Notes under the pieces: model-generated
The model's input: only the letters and a program-made list of their open reading frames with translations
The model's database searches: none
Told to the model about the DNA's origin: nothing
In this document: piece after piece, positions 1 through 12,045 of the stretch
Numbering within the stretch: position 1 is the stretch's first letter
Layout: each line of letters opens with the position of its first letter
Translations under genes and position numbers: made by a program
Assembly: GCF_030518195.1 (NCBI RefSeq)
Contig: NZ_JAULSC010000002.1
Location: 62,001 to 126,000, forward strand
Direction of reading: 5' to 3'
DNA from: Nocardioides cremeus
GTDB lineage: Bacteria > Actinomycetota > Actinomycetes > Propionibacteriales > Nocardioidaceae
DNA: 64,000 bases

Positions 1-324
1 GGCTTCGAGGTCCCCACGCTCGTGCTCACCCCCGACGAGCTGCGCGAGGTTGACGCCGCCGCCACGGCGATCGAGCACGACGGCCACCACTACGTCGCGC
101 TGCTGCGCGAACGCCCCGCACCCGAGGCGCTCGCGGCGCTGCAGGCCCGGGCGGGGGAGGGGGAGCGGGTGGTCCTCGGTGGCCGCGCCGTGCACCTGCT
201 CGTCGGCGCCGACGGCGTGCACGGCATGCGGCTCGGCAACAACCTCGTCGAGAAGGTGCTGGGCACGGTCGCCACCACCCGCAACCCCACCGTGCTGCGC
301 ACGCTCGTCGAGCGCTGGTGCTGA
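1..324 (+). CDS. DUF1697 family protein, C-terminal part
   Basis: The reading frame is open from the first base, so the gene begins upstream of the window; 107 codons are present. The sequence resembles the C-terminal half of DUF1697 proteins, small cytosolic actinobacterial proteins of unknown function, including the end RNPTVLRTLVERW. A GTG at 22 is in frame but is probably internal, because the frame continues upstream with good coding character. The gene converges on the MFS gene at 421..1665, with a shared hairpin between them. Confidence 0.7.
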   Translation, partial: GFEVPTLVLTPDELREVDAAATAIEHDGHHYVALLRERPAPEALAALQARAGEGERVVLGGRAVHLLVGADGVHGMRLGNNLVEKVLGTVATTRNPTVLRTLVERWC

Positions 325-345
325 CACGGCGACGTCTTCGCCGTT

Positions 346-402
346 CGAGTGACCCGCCAGGCACGCCCGGGCCACCTCAGGAGGTGCCTGGGGGGTCACT
401 CG
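346..402. terminator. Inverted repeat between convergent genes, likely bidirectional terminator
   Basis: Arms at 346..364 and 384..402 pair at 18 of 19 positions around a 19-nt loop. The loop overlaps a second perfect small palindrome (CACCTC-AG-GAGGTG, 373..386). It lies between two genes that end facing each other. There is no T-tract, which is usual in high-GC actinobacteria. Confidence 0.6.
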
Positions 403-420
403 ACCCGGCGGATCCCTGGG

Positions 421-1665
421 TCAGGCGGAGGCCATGGGGGCGCCCTGCGCCTGCGGCTCGCGCGGCAGGTCACGGACGCTGCGCGAGAGCAGGGTCAGCA
501 GGGCGACCGCCGTCAGCAGCAGACCGGCCACCAGCATCACCCGCTGCAGCCCGAAGGCGACCGCGAGCGGCCCGGCCAGCAGCTGGCCCAAGGGGATCGC
601 TGCGAACGACCCGAGCGCGTCGTAGGAGAAGGCCCGAGACAGCATGTCGGGCGGCACGTTCTCCTGCATCGCCAGGTTCCACGCCAGCTCGAAGACGCCG
701 ATGCCGGCCCCGGCGCCGAGCGCGGCCAGCAGCGCGATGCCCAGGTCGTCGGTGAGACCGAGAGCGATGAGCGGGGCGCCGTACGCCGCCGTGCCGAGCA
801 TGCCCCAGAAGAGGGGGCGCTCCAGCCGCACCCGCAGCAGCACCAGCCCGGCCACCAGCAGCCCGAGGGCCTCGGCCGACAGGATGAGCCCCCAGCCGCG
901 CTCGCCGAGCGCGGAGCCCTTGGCCAGGGCCGGACCGAGGGTGAAGAAGCCGCCCTGGTGGACCGCGCAGATCATGCTGAAGGCCAGCACGACCACCCAC
1001 AGCCAGGGCGTGGTGCGGAAGTAGGTCCACCCCTCGCGCAGGTCGACGAGGGCCGACGAGCCGGCCGCGCGCACCGGGCGGGGCAGGCGGATGCGCGAGA
1101 GCAGCGCCGCGGCGCCCAGGTAGGTCACGCCGTCGACCCCCAGTGCCCAGCCGGGCCCGACGCCGACCACGAGCAGGCTCGACACCGTCGGGCCGACGAC
1201 TGCCAGGCCGCCGCCGGCCATCGAGACCAGCACGTTGGCCGGTTGCAGCTGGTCGCGTGGCACCAGCTGGGGCAGTACTCCTGCCAGCGCCGGCAGGGCG
1301 GCTGCGGCCGCGACGCCGTTGACCGCGGTGAGCAGCACGACGTGCCAGATCTGGGCCTCGCCGGTGATGACGAGCGCTGCGATGGTGAGCTGGCTGAGCC
1401 CGGCCACGACGTTGGAGCTCTGGATGACGAGGGTGCGTCCGAACCGGTCGGCCAGCACGCCGCCGACGAGCAGGAAGACCACCATCGGGATGCTGTGCGC
1501 GGCCAGCACCACGCCCAGGGCGGTGGGGGAGTCGCTGATCTGCAGCACCGCGAAGGCCAGCGCGACCGGCGCCATCAGGGCGCCCATCAGGTTGACGACG
1601 CGGGAGGCGAAGTAGAGGCGGAAGTTGCGCTCGCCCAGCGGTGCCAGCGCGCCGGTGCTGCTCAT
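421..1665 (-). CDS. MFS transporter (MFS_3/EntS-like)
   Basis: A 414-residue membrane protein with about 12 hydrophobic segments. It has the typical MFS loop between helices 2 and 3 (GGVLADRFGRT), and its N-terminus (ERNFRLYFASRVVN) is like the enterobactin-exporter/macrolide-efflux branch. It is expected to export a small molecule by proton antiport; the substrate cannot be told from sequence. Its ATG overlaps the stop of the ArsR-type regulator gene at 1662..2234 by four bases (ATGA), so the two are translationally coupled, and the regulator probably controls the pump. Confidence 0.85.
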   Translation of the reverse strand: MSSTGALAPLGERNFRLYFASRVVNLMGALMAPVALAFAVLQISDSPTALGVVLAAHSIPMVVFLLVGGVLADRFGRTLVIQSSNVVAGLSQLTIAALVITGEAQIWHVVLLTAVNGVAAAAALPALAGVLPQLVPRDQLQPANVLVSMAGGGLAVVGPTVSSLLVVGVGPGWALGVDGVTYLGAAALLSRIRLPRPVRAAGSSALVDLREGWTYFRTTPWLWVVVLAFSMICAVHQGGFFTLGPALAKGSALGERGWGLILSAEALGLLVAGLVLLRVRLERPLFWGMLGTAAYGAPLIALGLTDDLGIALLAALGAGAGIGVFELAWNLAMQENVPPDMLSRAFSYDALGSFAAIPLGQLLAGPLAVAFGLQRVMLVAGLLLTAVALLTLLSRSVRDLPREPQAQGAPMASA

Positions 1666-2234
1666 CGCCCGGCCCCGCCATCTGCTTCGTCTGCGCCCTC
1701 GGCAGCAGCCACGTCGTCGTCCATCCGGAAGGCCAGGGCGGTGGCGCTCACGTGCACGGTCCCCTCGGTGCGCGGCGGTCGGTTGCGCTCGTGCACCAGC
1801 CGCGAGGCGCGCATCAGCAGCTCGAGCACCTCCTCCCAGGTCTCCTCGTCGACCCAGCCCTCGAGGTCGCTGCTCAGGCCGGGGGTGGAGGGCCGGCGCG
1901 ACCGGCTGCGCCGCTCGAGCTCCTTGCCCAGGGCGCGCAGGTACGCCGAGGGCGCGCCCGGCCGGCGCTGGGCCCCCGGCTCGCCCGGCTCCAGGTCGCG
2001 CTCGTGCGGGTAGCGGTAGCGCTTGGCCACGCCCCCGCGGATCTTCTCCTCGCCGTCGACGACCAGCTCGTCGGCATCGGCCAGCAGACGCAGGTGGTAG
2101 CTGGCGTTGGCGTGGGTCAGGCCGAGCTCGCGCGCCACCTCGGCCGCGCTCATCGCCGTCCCGGTCAGCAGCGAGAGGATCCGCAGCCGCACCGGGTGGG
2201 CGATGGCCCGCATGGCCGCGATCTCGTCCGTCAT
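1662..2234 (-). CDS. ArsR/HTH_20-type winged-helix regulator
   Basis: 190 residues. An N-terminal winged helix (residues ~1-75: AIAHPVRLRILSLL, then the helix-turn-helix around SAAEVARELGLTHANASYHLRLL) is followed by a C-terminal region of the type seen in regulators of MFS pumps. No metal-binding cysteine pair is visible, so it probably responds to an organic ligand. The ATG at 2234 is preferred over the more upstream in-frame start because GGAGGG lies just before it and homology starts there. A perfect palindrome in the leader (2242..2257) is a good operator candidate. Confidence 0.82.
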   Translation of the reverse strand: MTDEIAAMRAIAHPVRLRILSLLTGTAMSAAEVARELGLTHANASYHLRLLADADELVVDGEEKIRGGVAKRYRYPHERDLEPGEPGAQRRPGAPSAYLRALGKELERRSRSRRPSTPGLSSDLEGWVDEETWEEVLELLMRASRLVHERNRPPRTEGTVHVSATALAFRMDDDVAAAEGADEADGGAGR

Positions 2235-2241
2235 CTCACCC

Positions 2242-2257
2242 TCCAAGAAGTCTTGGA
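2242..2257. promoter_or_regulatory. Palindromic operator candidate for the ArsR-type regulator
   Basis: TCCAAG-AAGT-CTTGGA, a perfect 6-bp inverted repeat, lies eight bases upstream of the regulator's ATG. It is downstream of a possible promoter on the minus strand, a TTGACA at 2287..2292 with TCTACT about 18 bases further on. The placement fits autorepression of the regulator-pump operon. Confidence 0.45.
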
Positions 2258-2312
2258 CAGTAGTAGACGCTGCCCTGCTCGCGACTGTCAAGCAGTTATT
2301 GGGGAGTCGCGG

Positions 2313-2405
2313 ACGAGCGGTCACTTCTGCACCATCGACCAGTCACTTTCAGCCCACAGCGGGGTGCAGAAGTGACCGGTCGGTGGTGCGAAGGTGACTG
2401 CTCGT
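2313..2405. repeat. Palindromic intergenic repeat, copy 1
   Basis: A 93-base imperfect hairpin bounded by ACGAGC and GCTCGT. Each arm holds two units of the pattern GGTGCRRAAGTGACCGGTCG. A related 115-base copy lies at 16781..16895. It fills the gap between the ArsR-type regulator gene and the enoyl-CoA hydratase gene and may also end transcripts. It looks like a REP-type dispersed element. Confidence 0.75.
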
Positions 2406-2409
2406 GCAC

Positions 2410-3198
2410 CTACTCGCCGCGGAAGACCGGACGGCGGCGCTCGGAGAAGGCGGCCATCCCCTCGGCGACGTCGGCGGTGCGCATCAGCACGCTCTGGCCG
2501 CTGCGCTCGCGCTCGAGGGCGTCCTCGAGGGGGAGCAGGGTGGCGGCGTTGACGGCCTTCTTGGTGGCGGCCAGGGCCAGCGGCGGCCCGGAGGCCAGGC
2601 GCCGGGCCAGGGTGGCGACCAGGTCGGCGAGCTCGTCGTCGGCGACCAGGTGGGTGACCAGCCCGGCGTCGTAGGCCTCCTGGGCCGAGAGCGGCTCGGC
2701 GAGCAGCGCCATCCGCATCGCCCGCGCGCGGCCGATCGACGCGGCGACGGTGGCCGAGGCGCCGCCGTCGGGCATGAAACCGATGCGCGTGAAGGCCAGC
2801 AGGTACGACGACGACGCGGCCGCGACGCTGAGGTCGGCCGCCAGCGCCAGCGAGCACCCGACACCCGCGGCGATGCCGTTCACGGCCGCCAGCACCGGCC
2901 GGTCGCAGGCCACGACCGCGCGCACCACCCGGTTGGTCACGTCCATGGCGCGCACGTCGAAGCGCTCGTGGGCGGCCTCGCCGCTGATGTCGGCGCCGGT
3001 GCAGAAGGCGGGCCCGGTGCCGGTGAGCACCACCACGCGCACGTCGTCGCGCGCCGGCACCGACTCGAGCAGGTCGGCCAGGCCCAGCATCATCTCCCCG
3101 GACACGGCGTTGAAGACCTCGGGCCGGTCGAAGCGTGCGGTCAGCACCCCGTCGGCGAGGTCGACCGCCAAGCCGGGGACGGAGCCCTGGTCAGGCAA
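2410..3198 (-). CDS. Enoyl-CoA hydratase/isomerase family protein
   Basis: A 262-residue crotonase-fold protein, the usual family length. The oxyanion-hole segments are visible: CTGADISG near residue 67 and NGIAAGVGCSLALAADL near residue 107. Members hydrate or isomerise acyl-CoA esters in the cytosol; the substrate is not predictable here. The only start that includes the full N-terminus is a TTG at 3198, overlapping the end of pncA by eight bases, with GGTGCAGG just upstream. It may be cotranscribed with pncA. Confidence 0.85.
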   Translation of the reverse strand: MPDQGSVPGLAVDLADGVLTARFDRPEVFNAVSGEMMLGLADLLESVPARDDVRVVVLTGTGPAFCTGADISGEAAHERFDVRAMDVTNRVVRAVVACDRPVLAAVNGIAAGVGCSLALAADLSVAAASSSYLLAFTRIGFMPDGGASATVAASIGRARAMRMALLAEPLSAQEAYDAGLVTHLVADDELADLVATLARRLASGPPLALAATKKAVNAATLLPLEDALERERSGQSVLMRTADVAEGMAAFSERRRPVFRGE

Positions 3199-3766
3199 CC
3201 TGCACCCCGTGGGCCTCGAGGTCGCTGAGCGCGGCGGTCGTGGTCTCGGGCGCGACGCCGGCGCACAGCTGGCTCAGCAGCCGGGTGTCGAACCCGGCCG
3301 CGACCGCGTCGAGGGCGGTCGCACGCACGCAGTGGTCGGTGGCCAGCCCGCAGACGTCGACCTCGGTCACGCCGCGCCGGCGCAGCCAGTCGGCCAGCGT
3401 GGCGCCGTCGTCGTCGTGGCCCTCGAAGCCCGAGTACGCCGCCTCGTGGCGGCCCTTGAGGAAGACGGCCTCGAAGGGCGTGGGGTCGAGGTCGGGGTGG
3501 AACTGCTCGCCGTCGGTGCCGACCTCGCAGTGCACCGGCCACGAGGTGGCGAAGTCGGGCTCGCTCGACCAGTGCTCGCCGGGGTCGACGTGGTGGTCCT
3601 TGGTGGCCACCACGTGGTCCCAGCCGGGAGCCTCGGGTCCGCCCGCCACCCACTGCTTGAGGAGGGCGTCGACGTCGCGCGCCACCTGCCCGCCCCCGGT
3701 CACGGGCAGCGAGCCGCCCTCGCAGAAGTCGTTCTGCACGTCCACGACGATCAGTGCTCGGGTCAT
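3191..3766 (-). CDS. pncA: Nicotinamidase (isochorismatase family)
   Basis: 191 residues. It hydrolyses nicotinamide to nicotinate for NAD salvage. The catalytic triad is D9 (VVDVQNDF), K104 (FLKG) and C146 (GLATDHC). The metal site D57/H59/H65 (KDHHVDPGEHW) has the spacing known from PncA enzymes. It lies nine bases downstream of pncB, whose product uses the nicotinate made here. A -10 box inside the end of pncB (3773..3778) could also give it its own leaderless transcript. Confidence 0.93.
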   Translation of the reverse strand: MTRALIVVDVQNDFCEGGSLPVTGGGQVARDVDALLKQWVAGGPEAPGWDHVVATKDHHVDPGEHWSSEPDFATSWPVHCEVGTDGEQFHPDLDPTPFEAVFLKGRHEAAYSGFEGHDDDGATLADWLRRRGVTEVDVCGLATDHCVRATALDAVAAGFDTRLLSQLCAGVAPETTTAALSDLEAHGVQVA

Positions 3767-3772
3767 GGCGCG

Positions 3773-3778
3773 ACCCTA
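3773..3778 (-). promoter_or_regulatory. -10 box TAGGGT of pncA (leaderless)
   Basis: TAGGGT on the minus strand ends six bases before the pncA ATG, the spacing expected when transcription starts at the start codon. Confidence 0.45.
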
Positions 3779-5083
3779 GCCACGAGCCGGTGCGGCGGCA
3801 TCCACCCGCTCGGTGGGCAGCACCGGCCGGCCGCGGCCCAGCGACTGCGCGGCCAGCGGCAGCTCCTCGCGGGAGGCGTGGTGGCGCTCGCGGGCCTGCG
3901 CGAGCGGCTCGCGGCCCACCACCTCGCCGCCGCGCACCAGGTCGACCAGCAGGTCGCGGGAGTCGGCGCCGGGCGCCGGCGCCTCGCCGGTGCCGACCAC
4001 CTCCGCCTCGGCCCACCCGTCGGCGCCGATGCGGCGCTGCGCCCACTTGCGGCCACCGAAGGAGGCCTTCTTGCTGCTGCGCTTGGCCACCGGCTCCAGG
4101 TCGCCGTGCCGGTCCTCGCGGGCCACGAGCTTGTAGACCATCCCGCAGGTCGGGTGCCCGCTGCCGGTGACCAGCTGGGTGCCGACGCCGTACCCGTCGA
4201 CGGGGGCGGCGGCCAGGGCCGCGATCGCGTACTCGTCGAGGTCGCTGGTCACCACGATGCGCGTCTCCTGCGCACCGAGCGAGTCGAGCTGGGCGCGCAC
4301 CTGGTGGGCGAGCACCGCGAGGTCGCCGGAGTCCAGGCGCACCGCGCCGAGCCCGGGCCCGGCGACCTCGACGCCCAGGCGCACCGCCTCGGCCACGTCG
4401 TAGGTGTCGACCAGCAGCGTCGTGCCGACCCCCAGCGAGTCGACCTGGGCGCGGAACGCGTCGGCCTCGCTGTCGTGCAGCAGCGTGAAGCTGTGCGCCG
4501 AGGTGCCGGTCGAGGGGACCCCCCACCGCTGCCGGGCGGCGAGGTTCGAGGTCGCCTCGAACCCCGCGACGTACGCCGCCCTGGCCGCGGCCACCGCCGC
4601 CTCCTCGTGGGTGCGCCGCGAGCCCATCTCGATGCACGGGCGCTCGCCGGCGGCGCGGGTCATCCGCGAGGCCGCCGCGGCGATGGCCGAGTCGTGGTTG
4701 TAGATCGAGAGCAGCAGGGTCTCGAGCAGCACGGCCTCGGCGAAGCTCGACTCGACCTGCAGCAGCGGGGAGCCGGGGAAGTAGGTCTCGCCCTCGGCGT
4801 AGCCGCGCACGTCGCCGGAGAAGCGGTAGGAGGCCAGCCACGACAGGGTGCGGTCGTCGACGACCCCGTCGAGCGCGGCCAGCGACTCCTCCTCGAAGCG
4901 GAACGACTCCAGCGCCTCGAGCGCCCGCCCGACCCCGGCGAGCACGCCGTAGCGGCGCCCGTCGGGCAGCGAGCGCGAGAACAGCTCGAAGACGCACCGC
5001 CTCTCGGCGGTGCCGGCGGCCAGGGCGGCCTGCAGCATCGTCAGCTCGTAGTGGTCGGTGAGCAGCGCGGTCGACCCGGTCAC
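3776..5083 (-). CDS. pncB: Nicotinate phosphoribosyltransferase
   Basis: 435 residues, the normal size. It joins nicotinate and PRPP to give nicotinate mononucleotide. The N-terminal motif [13 protein letters not shown], the central GTSAHSF and the phosphate-binding part ([25 protein letters not shown]) are all present. The start is a GTG at 5083 with TAGGGT six bases upstream. It is cotranscribed with pncA and diverges from clpS, as pncB1 (Rv1330c) and clpS (Rv1331) do in Mycobacterium. Confidence 0.93.
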   Translation of the reverse strand: MTGSTALLTDHYELTMLQAALAAGTAERRCVFELFSRSLPDGRRYGVLAGVGRALEALESFRFEEESLAALDGVVDDRTLSWLASYRFSGDVRGYAEGETYFPGSPLLQVESSFAEAVLLETLLLSIYNHDSAIAAAASRMTRAAGERPCIEMGSRRTHEEAAVAAARAAYVAGFEATSNLAARQRWGVPSTGTSAHSFTLLHDSEADAFRAQVDSLGVGTTLLVDTYDVAEAVRLGVEVAGPGLGAVRLDSGDLAVLAHQVRAQLDSLGAQETRIVVTSDLDEYAIAALAAAPVDGYGVGTQLVTGSGHPTCGMVYKLVAREDRHGDLEPVAKRSSKKASFGGRKWAQRRIGADGWAEAEVVGTGEAPAPGADSRDLLVDLVRGGEVVGREPLAQARERHHASREELPLAAQSLGRGRPVLPTERVDAAAPARG

Positions 5084-5089
5084 GTGCCC

Positions 5090-5095
5090 ACCCTA
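5090..5095 (-). promoter_or_regulatory. -10 box TAGGGT of pncB (leaderless)
   Basis: TAGGGT on the minus strand ends six bases before the GTG start of pncB. Confidence 0.45.
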
Positions 5096-5130
5096 GGGAT
5101 CACCCGTCGCCGCTGTGCAAGCATGGTGGC

Positions 5131-5427
5131 GTGTCCGCGCCCAGCCCGGTCGAGGTCGAGCCGACCACGACCCCCGACGAGCTCCTCAGCCCCGCGACCC
5201 CGTGGGTGACGATCGTGTGGAACGACCCGGTCAACCTGATGAGCTACGTCGCCTACGTCTTCCGCTCCTACTTCGGCTACTCCAAGAAGAAGGCGGAGAA
5301 GCTGATGATGCAGGTCCACGAGGAGGGTCGCTCAGTGGTCTCGGCGGGCAGCCGCGAGGAGATGGAGCGCGACGTGCAGGCCATGCACGAGTACGGCCTG
5401 TGGGCCACGATGCAGAAGGACGACTGA
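5131..5427 (+). CDS. clpS: ATP-dependent Clp protease adaptor ClpS
   Basis: 98 residues. ClpS carries N-degron substrates to the ClpCP protease. The core runs from [17 protein letters not shown], the substrate-pocket strand, through [25 protein letters not shown] to the C-terminal helix. The GTG at 5131 gives the usual short disordered N-terminus. Four bases separate it from the DUF2017 gene, so the two form one operon, as in mycobacteria (Rv1331-Rv1332). Confidence 0.93.
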   Translation: MSAPSPVEVEPTTTPDELLSPATPWVTIVWNDPVNLMSYVAYVFRSYFGYSKKKAEKLMMQVHEEGRSVVSAGSREEMERDVQAMHEYGLWATMQKDD

Positions 5428-5430
5428 GCC

Positions 5431-6015
5431 GTGAGCGCCTTCGCACGCCACCGCCGCAGCAAGCGGGTGATCGCCACGTTCACCGGCTTCGAGGCCGACC
5501 TGCTGCGCTCGCTGGCCTCGCAGCTCGTCGAGCTGCTGCGCAACGAGGCGGCCGTGCCCGACGACGACCGCGACCCCCTCGAGGCGATGATGGACTTCTC
5601 GGGGCCCACCACCGCGCCCGACGACCCGGTGCTGGCCCGGCTCTTCCCGACCGCCTACACCGAGGACGAGGAGGCGGCCGGCGAGTTCCGCCGCTTCACC
5701 GAGGGCGCGCTGCGCGACAGCAAGGCCGCCGCTGCCTGCTCGATCATCGACACCCTCGAGGAGGCCGGGCTGCCGCACGAGCTCGACGAGGACGGGCTGA
5801 TGATCGACGTCGAGCTCGAGCACGACGTGGCCACCAGGTGGCTGCGCTCCTTCGCCGACCTGCGCCTGGCGCTGGCCACCCGCCTCGACGTCGAGGAGGG
5901 CGACGAGGACTACTGGCTCTCGCTGCCCGAGGACGACCCGCGCTCGCAGGCCCACGACATCTACGAGTGGGTCGGCTACCTGCAGGAGACCCTGGTCGAC
6001 GCCCTGAGCCATTGA
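5431..6015 (+). CDS. DUF2017 family protein
   Basis: 194 residues with a GTG start. The sequence matches the actinobacterial DUF2017 family (Rv1332-like), which is almost always found next to clpS. It is acidic and soluble, with the family features FEADLLRSLASQLVELL and the C-terminal DPRSQAHDIYEWVGYLQETLV. Its function is unknown; the constant pairing suggests a link to Clp-dependent proteolysis. Confidence 0.88.
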   Translation: MSAFARHRRSKRVIATFTGFEADLLRSLASQLVELLRNEAAVPDDDRDPLEAMMDFSGPTTAPDDPVLARLFPTAYTEDEEAAGEFRRFTEGALRDSKAAAACSIIDTLEEAGLPHELDEDGLMIDVELEHDVATRWLRSFADLRLALATRLDVEEGDEDYWLSLPEDDPRSQAHDIYEWVGYLQETLVDALSH

Positions 6016-6470
6016 GGGGCCGCTGGCTCGGGCTCGCAGTGGTGGCGGCCGCGACCGTGGCCGACGCGGTGGCCGGCCTGGCGCTGCTGGTCGCCTGGAC
6101 CGTCCTCGACGACCCTTGCCCGGGCTTCGAGAGCGAGGGGCCGATGGTGTCCCCGGCCTCGGCGTACGGGCGGGTCATGTGCGAGCCGGTCCTCACGCTC
6201 GCACCGGCGTCGATGAGCCAGGTCGAGCTCACCGCTGCGTCCCTGGTCGTGCTCGCCGTGGCGCTGGCCGCCGGACTGGTGACCGCGCTGGCGACCGGCC
6301 TGCTCGCGCCCGGTCGCCCTCGCGGCTCTCGACGGCTCCTGGCGGGCGGGCTGGTCGCCACGCTGGTGCTGCCGGCGCTGCTCGTGGCGCTGGCCCAGCA
6401 CACGCTGCCGCGCGAGTGCCCGGGCCAGCGCACGGGCCCCGACTGCGTGCGCGACCGGGAGCAGCGCTGA
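6012..6470 (+). CDS. Small multi-pass membrane protein, unknown
   Basis: 152 residues from a TTG at 6012 that overlaps the stop of the DUF2017 gene (TTGA). There are about three hydrophobic segments, at residues ~6-28, ~75-100 and ~110-130, with an external loop holding several cysteines. I do not recognise a family. The basic N-terminus (LRGRWLG) before the first helix supports this start; a GTG at 6039 is the alternative. It converges on gdhA with a nine-base gap. Confidence 0.6.
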   Translation: MRGRWLGLAVVAAATVADAVAGLALLVAWTVLDDPCPGFESEGPMVSPASAYGRVMCEPVLTLAPASMSQVELTAASLVVLAVALAAGLVTALATGLLAPGRPRGSRRLLAGGLVATLVLPALLVALAQHTLPRECPGQRTGPDCVRDREQR

Positions 6471-6479
6471 GGCCGAGGG

Positions 6480-7838
<1,359 letters not shown>

Positions 7839-7848
7839 GGAGACCGGT

Positions 7849-7868
7849 GCACCACCATGGGGTGGTGC
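7849..7868. promoter_or_regulatory. Inverted repeat between gdhA and mec
   Basis: GCACCACC-ATGG-GGTGGTGC, a perfect 8-bp inverted repeat, lies in the divergent promoter region just upstream of the gdhA -10 box. An operator for a nitrogen or redox regulator is possible, but nothing in the sequence identifies one. Confidence 0.35.
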
Positions 7869-7908
7869 CCGACCCCGAGACCGCGGCGGCCTTCCTGAGC
7901 CGACCCCC

Positions 7909-7914
7909 TAGGCT
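7909..7914 (+). promoter_or_regulatory. -10 box TAGGCT of mec (leaderless)
   Basis: TAGGCT ends six bases before the GTG start of mec. Confidence 0.45.
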
Positions 7915-7920
7915 GGAGCG

Positions 7921-8349
7921 GTGCTGAGCATCGACCGGACGACGTACGACGCCATCGTCGCGCACGCCAAGCGCGACCACCCCGACGAGGCGTGCGGCAT
8001 CGTCGCTGGCCCCGAGGGCAGCGACCGTCCCGAGCGCCACGTCGAGATGGTCAACGCCGCGGGCAGCCCGACCTTCTACGAGTTCGACCCCACCGAGCTG
8101 CTCGAGCTCTACAAGCAGATGTGGGACAACGACGAGGAGCCGGTGGTGATCTACCACTCGCACACCGCCACCGAGGCCTACCCCTCGCGCACCGACATCG
8201 GGCTCGCGAGCGAGCCCGGGGCGCACTACGTGCTCGTCAGCACCCGCGAGCACGGGAATAACGACGGCCCTGTGGAGTTCAGGTCCTACAGGATCGTCGA
8301 CGGCGAGGTCAGCGAGGAGGACGTCGCCGTCCTCGACGCGCTCCCCTGA
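7921..8349 (+). CDS. mec: CysO-cysteine peptidase, JAMM/MPN+ metalloprotease
   Basis: 142 residues. In mycobacteria Mec releases cysteine from the C-terminus of the carrier CysO. All zinc and catalytic residues of the JAMM motif are present: E23, H79, H81, S89 and D92 (HxHx7SxxD). It lies directly upstream of cysO, in the order of Rv1334-Rv1335-Rv1336. The GTG at 7921 is supported by its -10 box. The following 86-base gap is rich in AGAACCAGCC repeats and ends in AGGAGC before cysO. Confidence 0.93.
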   Translation: MLSIDRTTYDAIVAHAKRDHPDEACGIVAGPEGSDRPERHVEMVNAAGSPTFYEFDPTELLELYKQMWDNDEEPVVIYHSHTATEAYPSRTDIGLASEPGAHYVLVSTREHGNNDGPVEFRSYRIVDGEVSEEDVAVLDALP

Positions 8350-8435
8350 GTGCGACAGCGGTCCCGCACGAGTCTCAACCCCCAGCAGAACCCCAGAACC
8401 AGCCAGAACCAGCCCCGAACGAGCTAGGAGCACCT

Positions 8436-8723
8436 GTGTCCATCGAGGTCCGTATCCCGACCATCCTGCGCACCTACACCGGAGGCGAGAAGGCCGTGAA
8501 CGGTGACGGTGCCAGCCTGAGCGCCCTCATCGACGACCTCGAGGCCAACCACCCCGGCATCAAGGAGCGCCTCGTCGAGGACAAGAACGGCAAGGACGAC
8601 CTGCGCCGCTTCGTCAACATCTACGTCAACGACGAGGACGTCCGCTTCATCGGCGGCCTCGAGGCCCCGCTCAGCGACGGCGACCAGGTCGTCGTGCTGC
8701 CCGCCGTCGCCGGCGGCTGCTGA
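8436..8723 (+). CDS. cysO: Sulfur carrier protein CysO (MoaD/ThiS family)
   Basis: 95 residues with a ubiquitin-like beta-grasp fold. It carries sulfur as a C-terminal thiocarboxylate for cysteine synthesis with CysM, and Mec then frees the cysteine. It shares long stretches with mycobacterial CysO (IPTILR near the N-terminus, RFVNIYVNDEDVRF, LPAVAGG). Unlike the mycobacterial protein, which ends in Gly-Gly, the encoded C-terminus is Gly-Gly-Cys (93-95) and so resembles a ready-made cysteine adduct needing Mec for maturation. GTG start with AGGAGC nine bases before. Confidence 0.92.
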   Translation: MSIEVRIPTILRTYTGGEKAVNGDGASLSALIDDLEANHPGIKERLVEDKNGKDDLRRFVNIYVNDEDVRFIGGLEAPLSDGDQVVVLPAVAGGC

Positions 8724-8733
8724 GCGGCGCTGA

Positions 8734-11009
<2,276 letters not shown>

Positions 11010-11080
11010 CACCTCACTGTGCGCCGACCCGGCGGGCGGTGGGGGCGTTCGCGGGACATTTCACCCAGCGACCCACGCCC

Positions 11081-11154
11081 TGGCTGTCCCCGTGGCTGTC
11101 CCCGTGGCCGTCCCCGTGGCCGTCCCCATGGTCGTCCCTGTGGCCGGCCCCACG
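11081..11154. repeat. 12-bp tandem repeat (minisatellite)
   Basis: About six head-to-tail copies of GTGGCYGTCCCC lie between the PAS gene and murI, in the murI upstream region. The last copies carry point changes. Confidence 0.8.
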
Positions 11155-11199
11155 GCGTGACCTGCCTCGCGCCTGCGTGCGGGCCGAGGATTCTGCGCC

Positions 11200-11205
11200 T
11201 ACCCT
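11200..11205 (+). promoter_or_regulatory. -10 box TACCCT of murI (leaderless)
   Basis: TACCCT ends six bases before the GTG start of murI. Confidence 0.4.
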
Positions 11206-11211
11206 TCACCC

Positions 11212-12045
11212 GTGCCGCCAGAGTCCACCACGCCGTCGAAGGACGCCCCGATCGGGATCTTCGACTCCGGTTTCGGCGGCCTGACCGTGGCCCGCTCGGT
11301 GATCGACCAGCTGCCGCACGAGTCGGTGGTCTACCTCGGCGACACCGCCCGCCAGCCCTACGGCCCCCGGCCGATCGGGCAGGTGCGCGAGTACGCTCTG
11401 GAGTGCCTCGACCACCTGGTCGAGACCGGTGTGAAGGCGTTGGTGATCGCCTGCAACTCCGCCAGCGCCGCGATGCTGCGCGACGCCCGCGAGCGCTACG
11501 ACGTACCCGTCGTCGAGGTGATCTACCCCGCCACCCGGCGCGCGGTGGCCGCCAGCCGCAACGGGCGGATCGGCGTGATCTGCACCCGGGCCACCGCCGA
11601 GTCGATGGCCTACGACGACGCGTTCGCCGCGGCGCCGCACCTCGAGCTGAGCACCCGCGCCTGCCCCCGCTTCGTCGACTTCGTCGAGGCCGGTGTCACC
11701 GCCGGCGACGACCTGCTGGCGGCCGCCCACGAGTACCTCGACCCGCTGAGCGAGGCCGGGGTCGACACCCTGATCCTCGGCTGCACCCACTACCCGCTGC
11801 TGACCGGCATCATCTCCTACGTGATGGGCGACGGCGTGACCCTCGTGAGCTCGGCCGAGGAGTGCGCCAAGGACGTCTTCAAGATGCTCGTCGTCAACGA
11901 CCTGCTGCGCGACGGCGGTGAGCCGCGGCACTCGTTCCTGACCACCGGTGAGCCCGAGGAGTTCGCGGCCGTGGGCCGGCGCTTCCTGGGCCCCGAGATG
12001 GTGGCGGCCACCAGCCTCGCCCCGCGCCACGAGAGCCTCGCATGA
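11212..12045 (+). CDS. murI: Glutamate racemase
   Basis: 277 residues. It makes D-glutamate for peptidoglycan. The two catalytic cysteines are C81 (ACNSAS) and C191 (GCTHYP), and the N-terminal [11 protein letters not shown] loop is typical. The start is a GTG at 11212 without a Shine-Dalgarno sequence but with a -10 box six bases before. It overlaps the next gene by four bases. Mycobacteria have a rhomboid protease gene just upstream (Rv1337); it is absent here. Confidence 0.94.
   Translation: MPPESTTPSKDAPIGIFDSGFGGLTVARSVIDQLPHESVVYLGDTARQPYGPRPIGQVREYALECLDHLVETGVKALVIACNSASAAMLRDARERYDVPVVEVIYPATRRAVAASRNGRIGVICTRATAESMAYDDAFAAAPHLELSTRACPRFVDFVEAGVTAGDDLLAAAHEYLDPLSEAGVDTLILGCTHYPLLTGIISYVMGDGVTLVSSAEECAKDVFKMLVVNDLLRDGGEPRHSFLTTGEPEEFAAVGRRFLGPEMVAATSLAPRHESLA

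Noticed and set aside
349..2013. Long Gln/Gly/Arg-rich frame opposite the first MFS transporter gene
   Set aside because: Shadow of the transporter and regulator genes, with the composition typical of antisense frames in GC-rich DNA.
8380..8430. AGAACCAGCC repeats as a regulatory array before cysO
   Set aside because: Only two to three imperfect copies in a short spacer; not enough to claim function.
11081..11154. CRISPR array
   Set aside because: The repeats are 12 bp and directly adjacent with no spacers; no cas genes are present.
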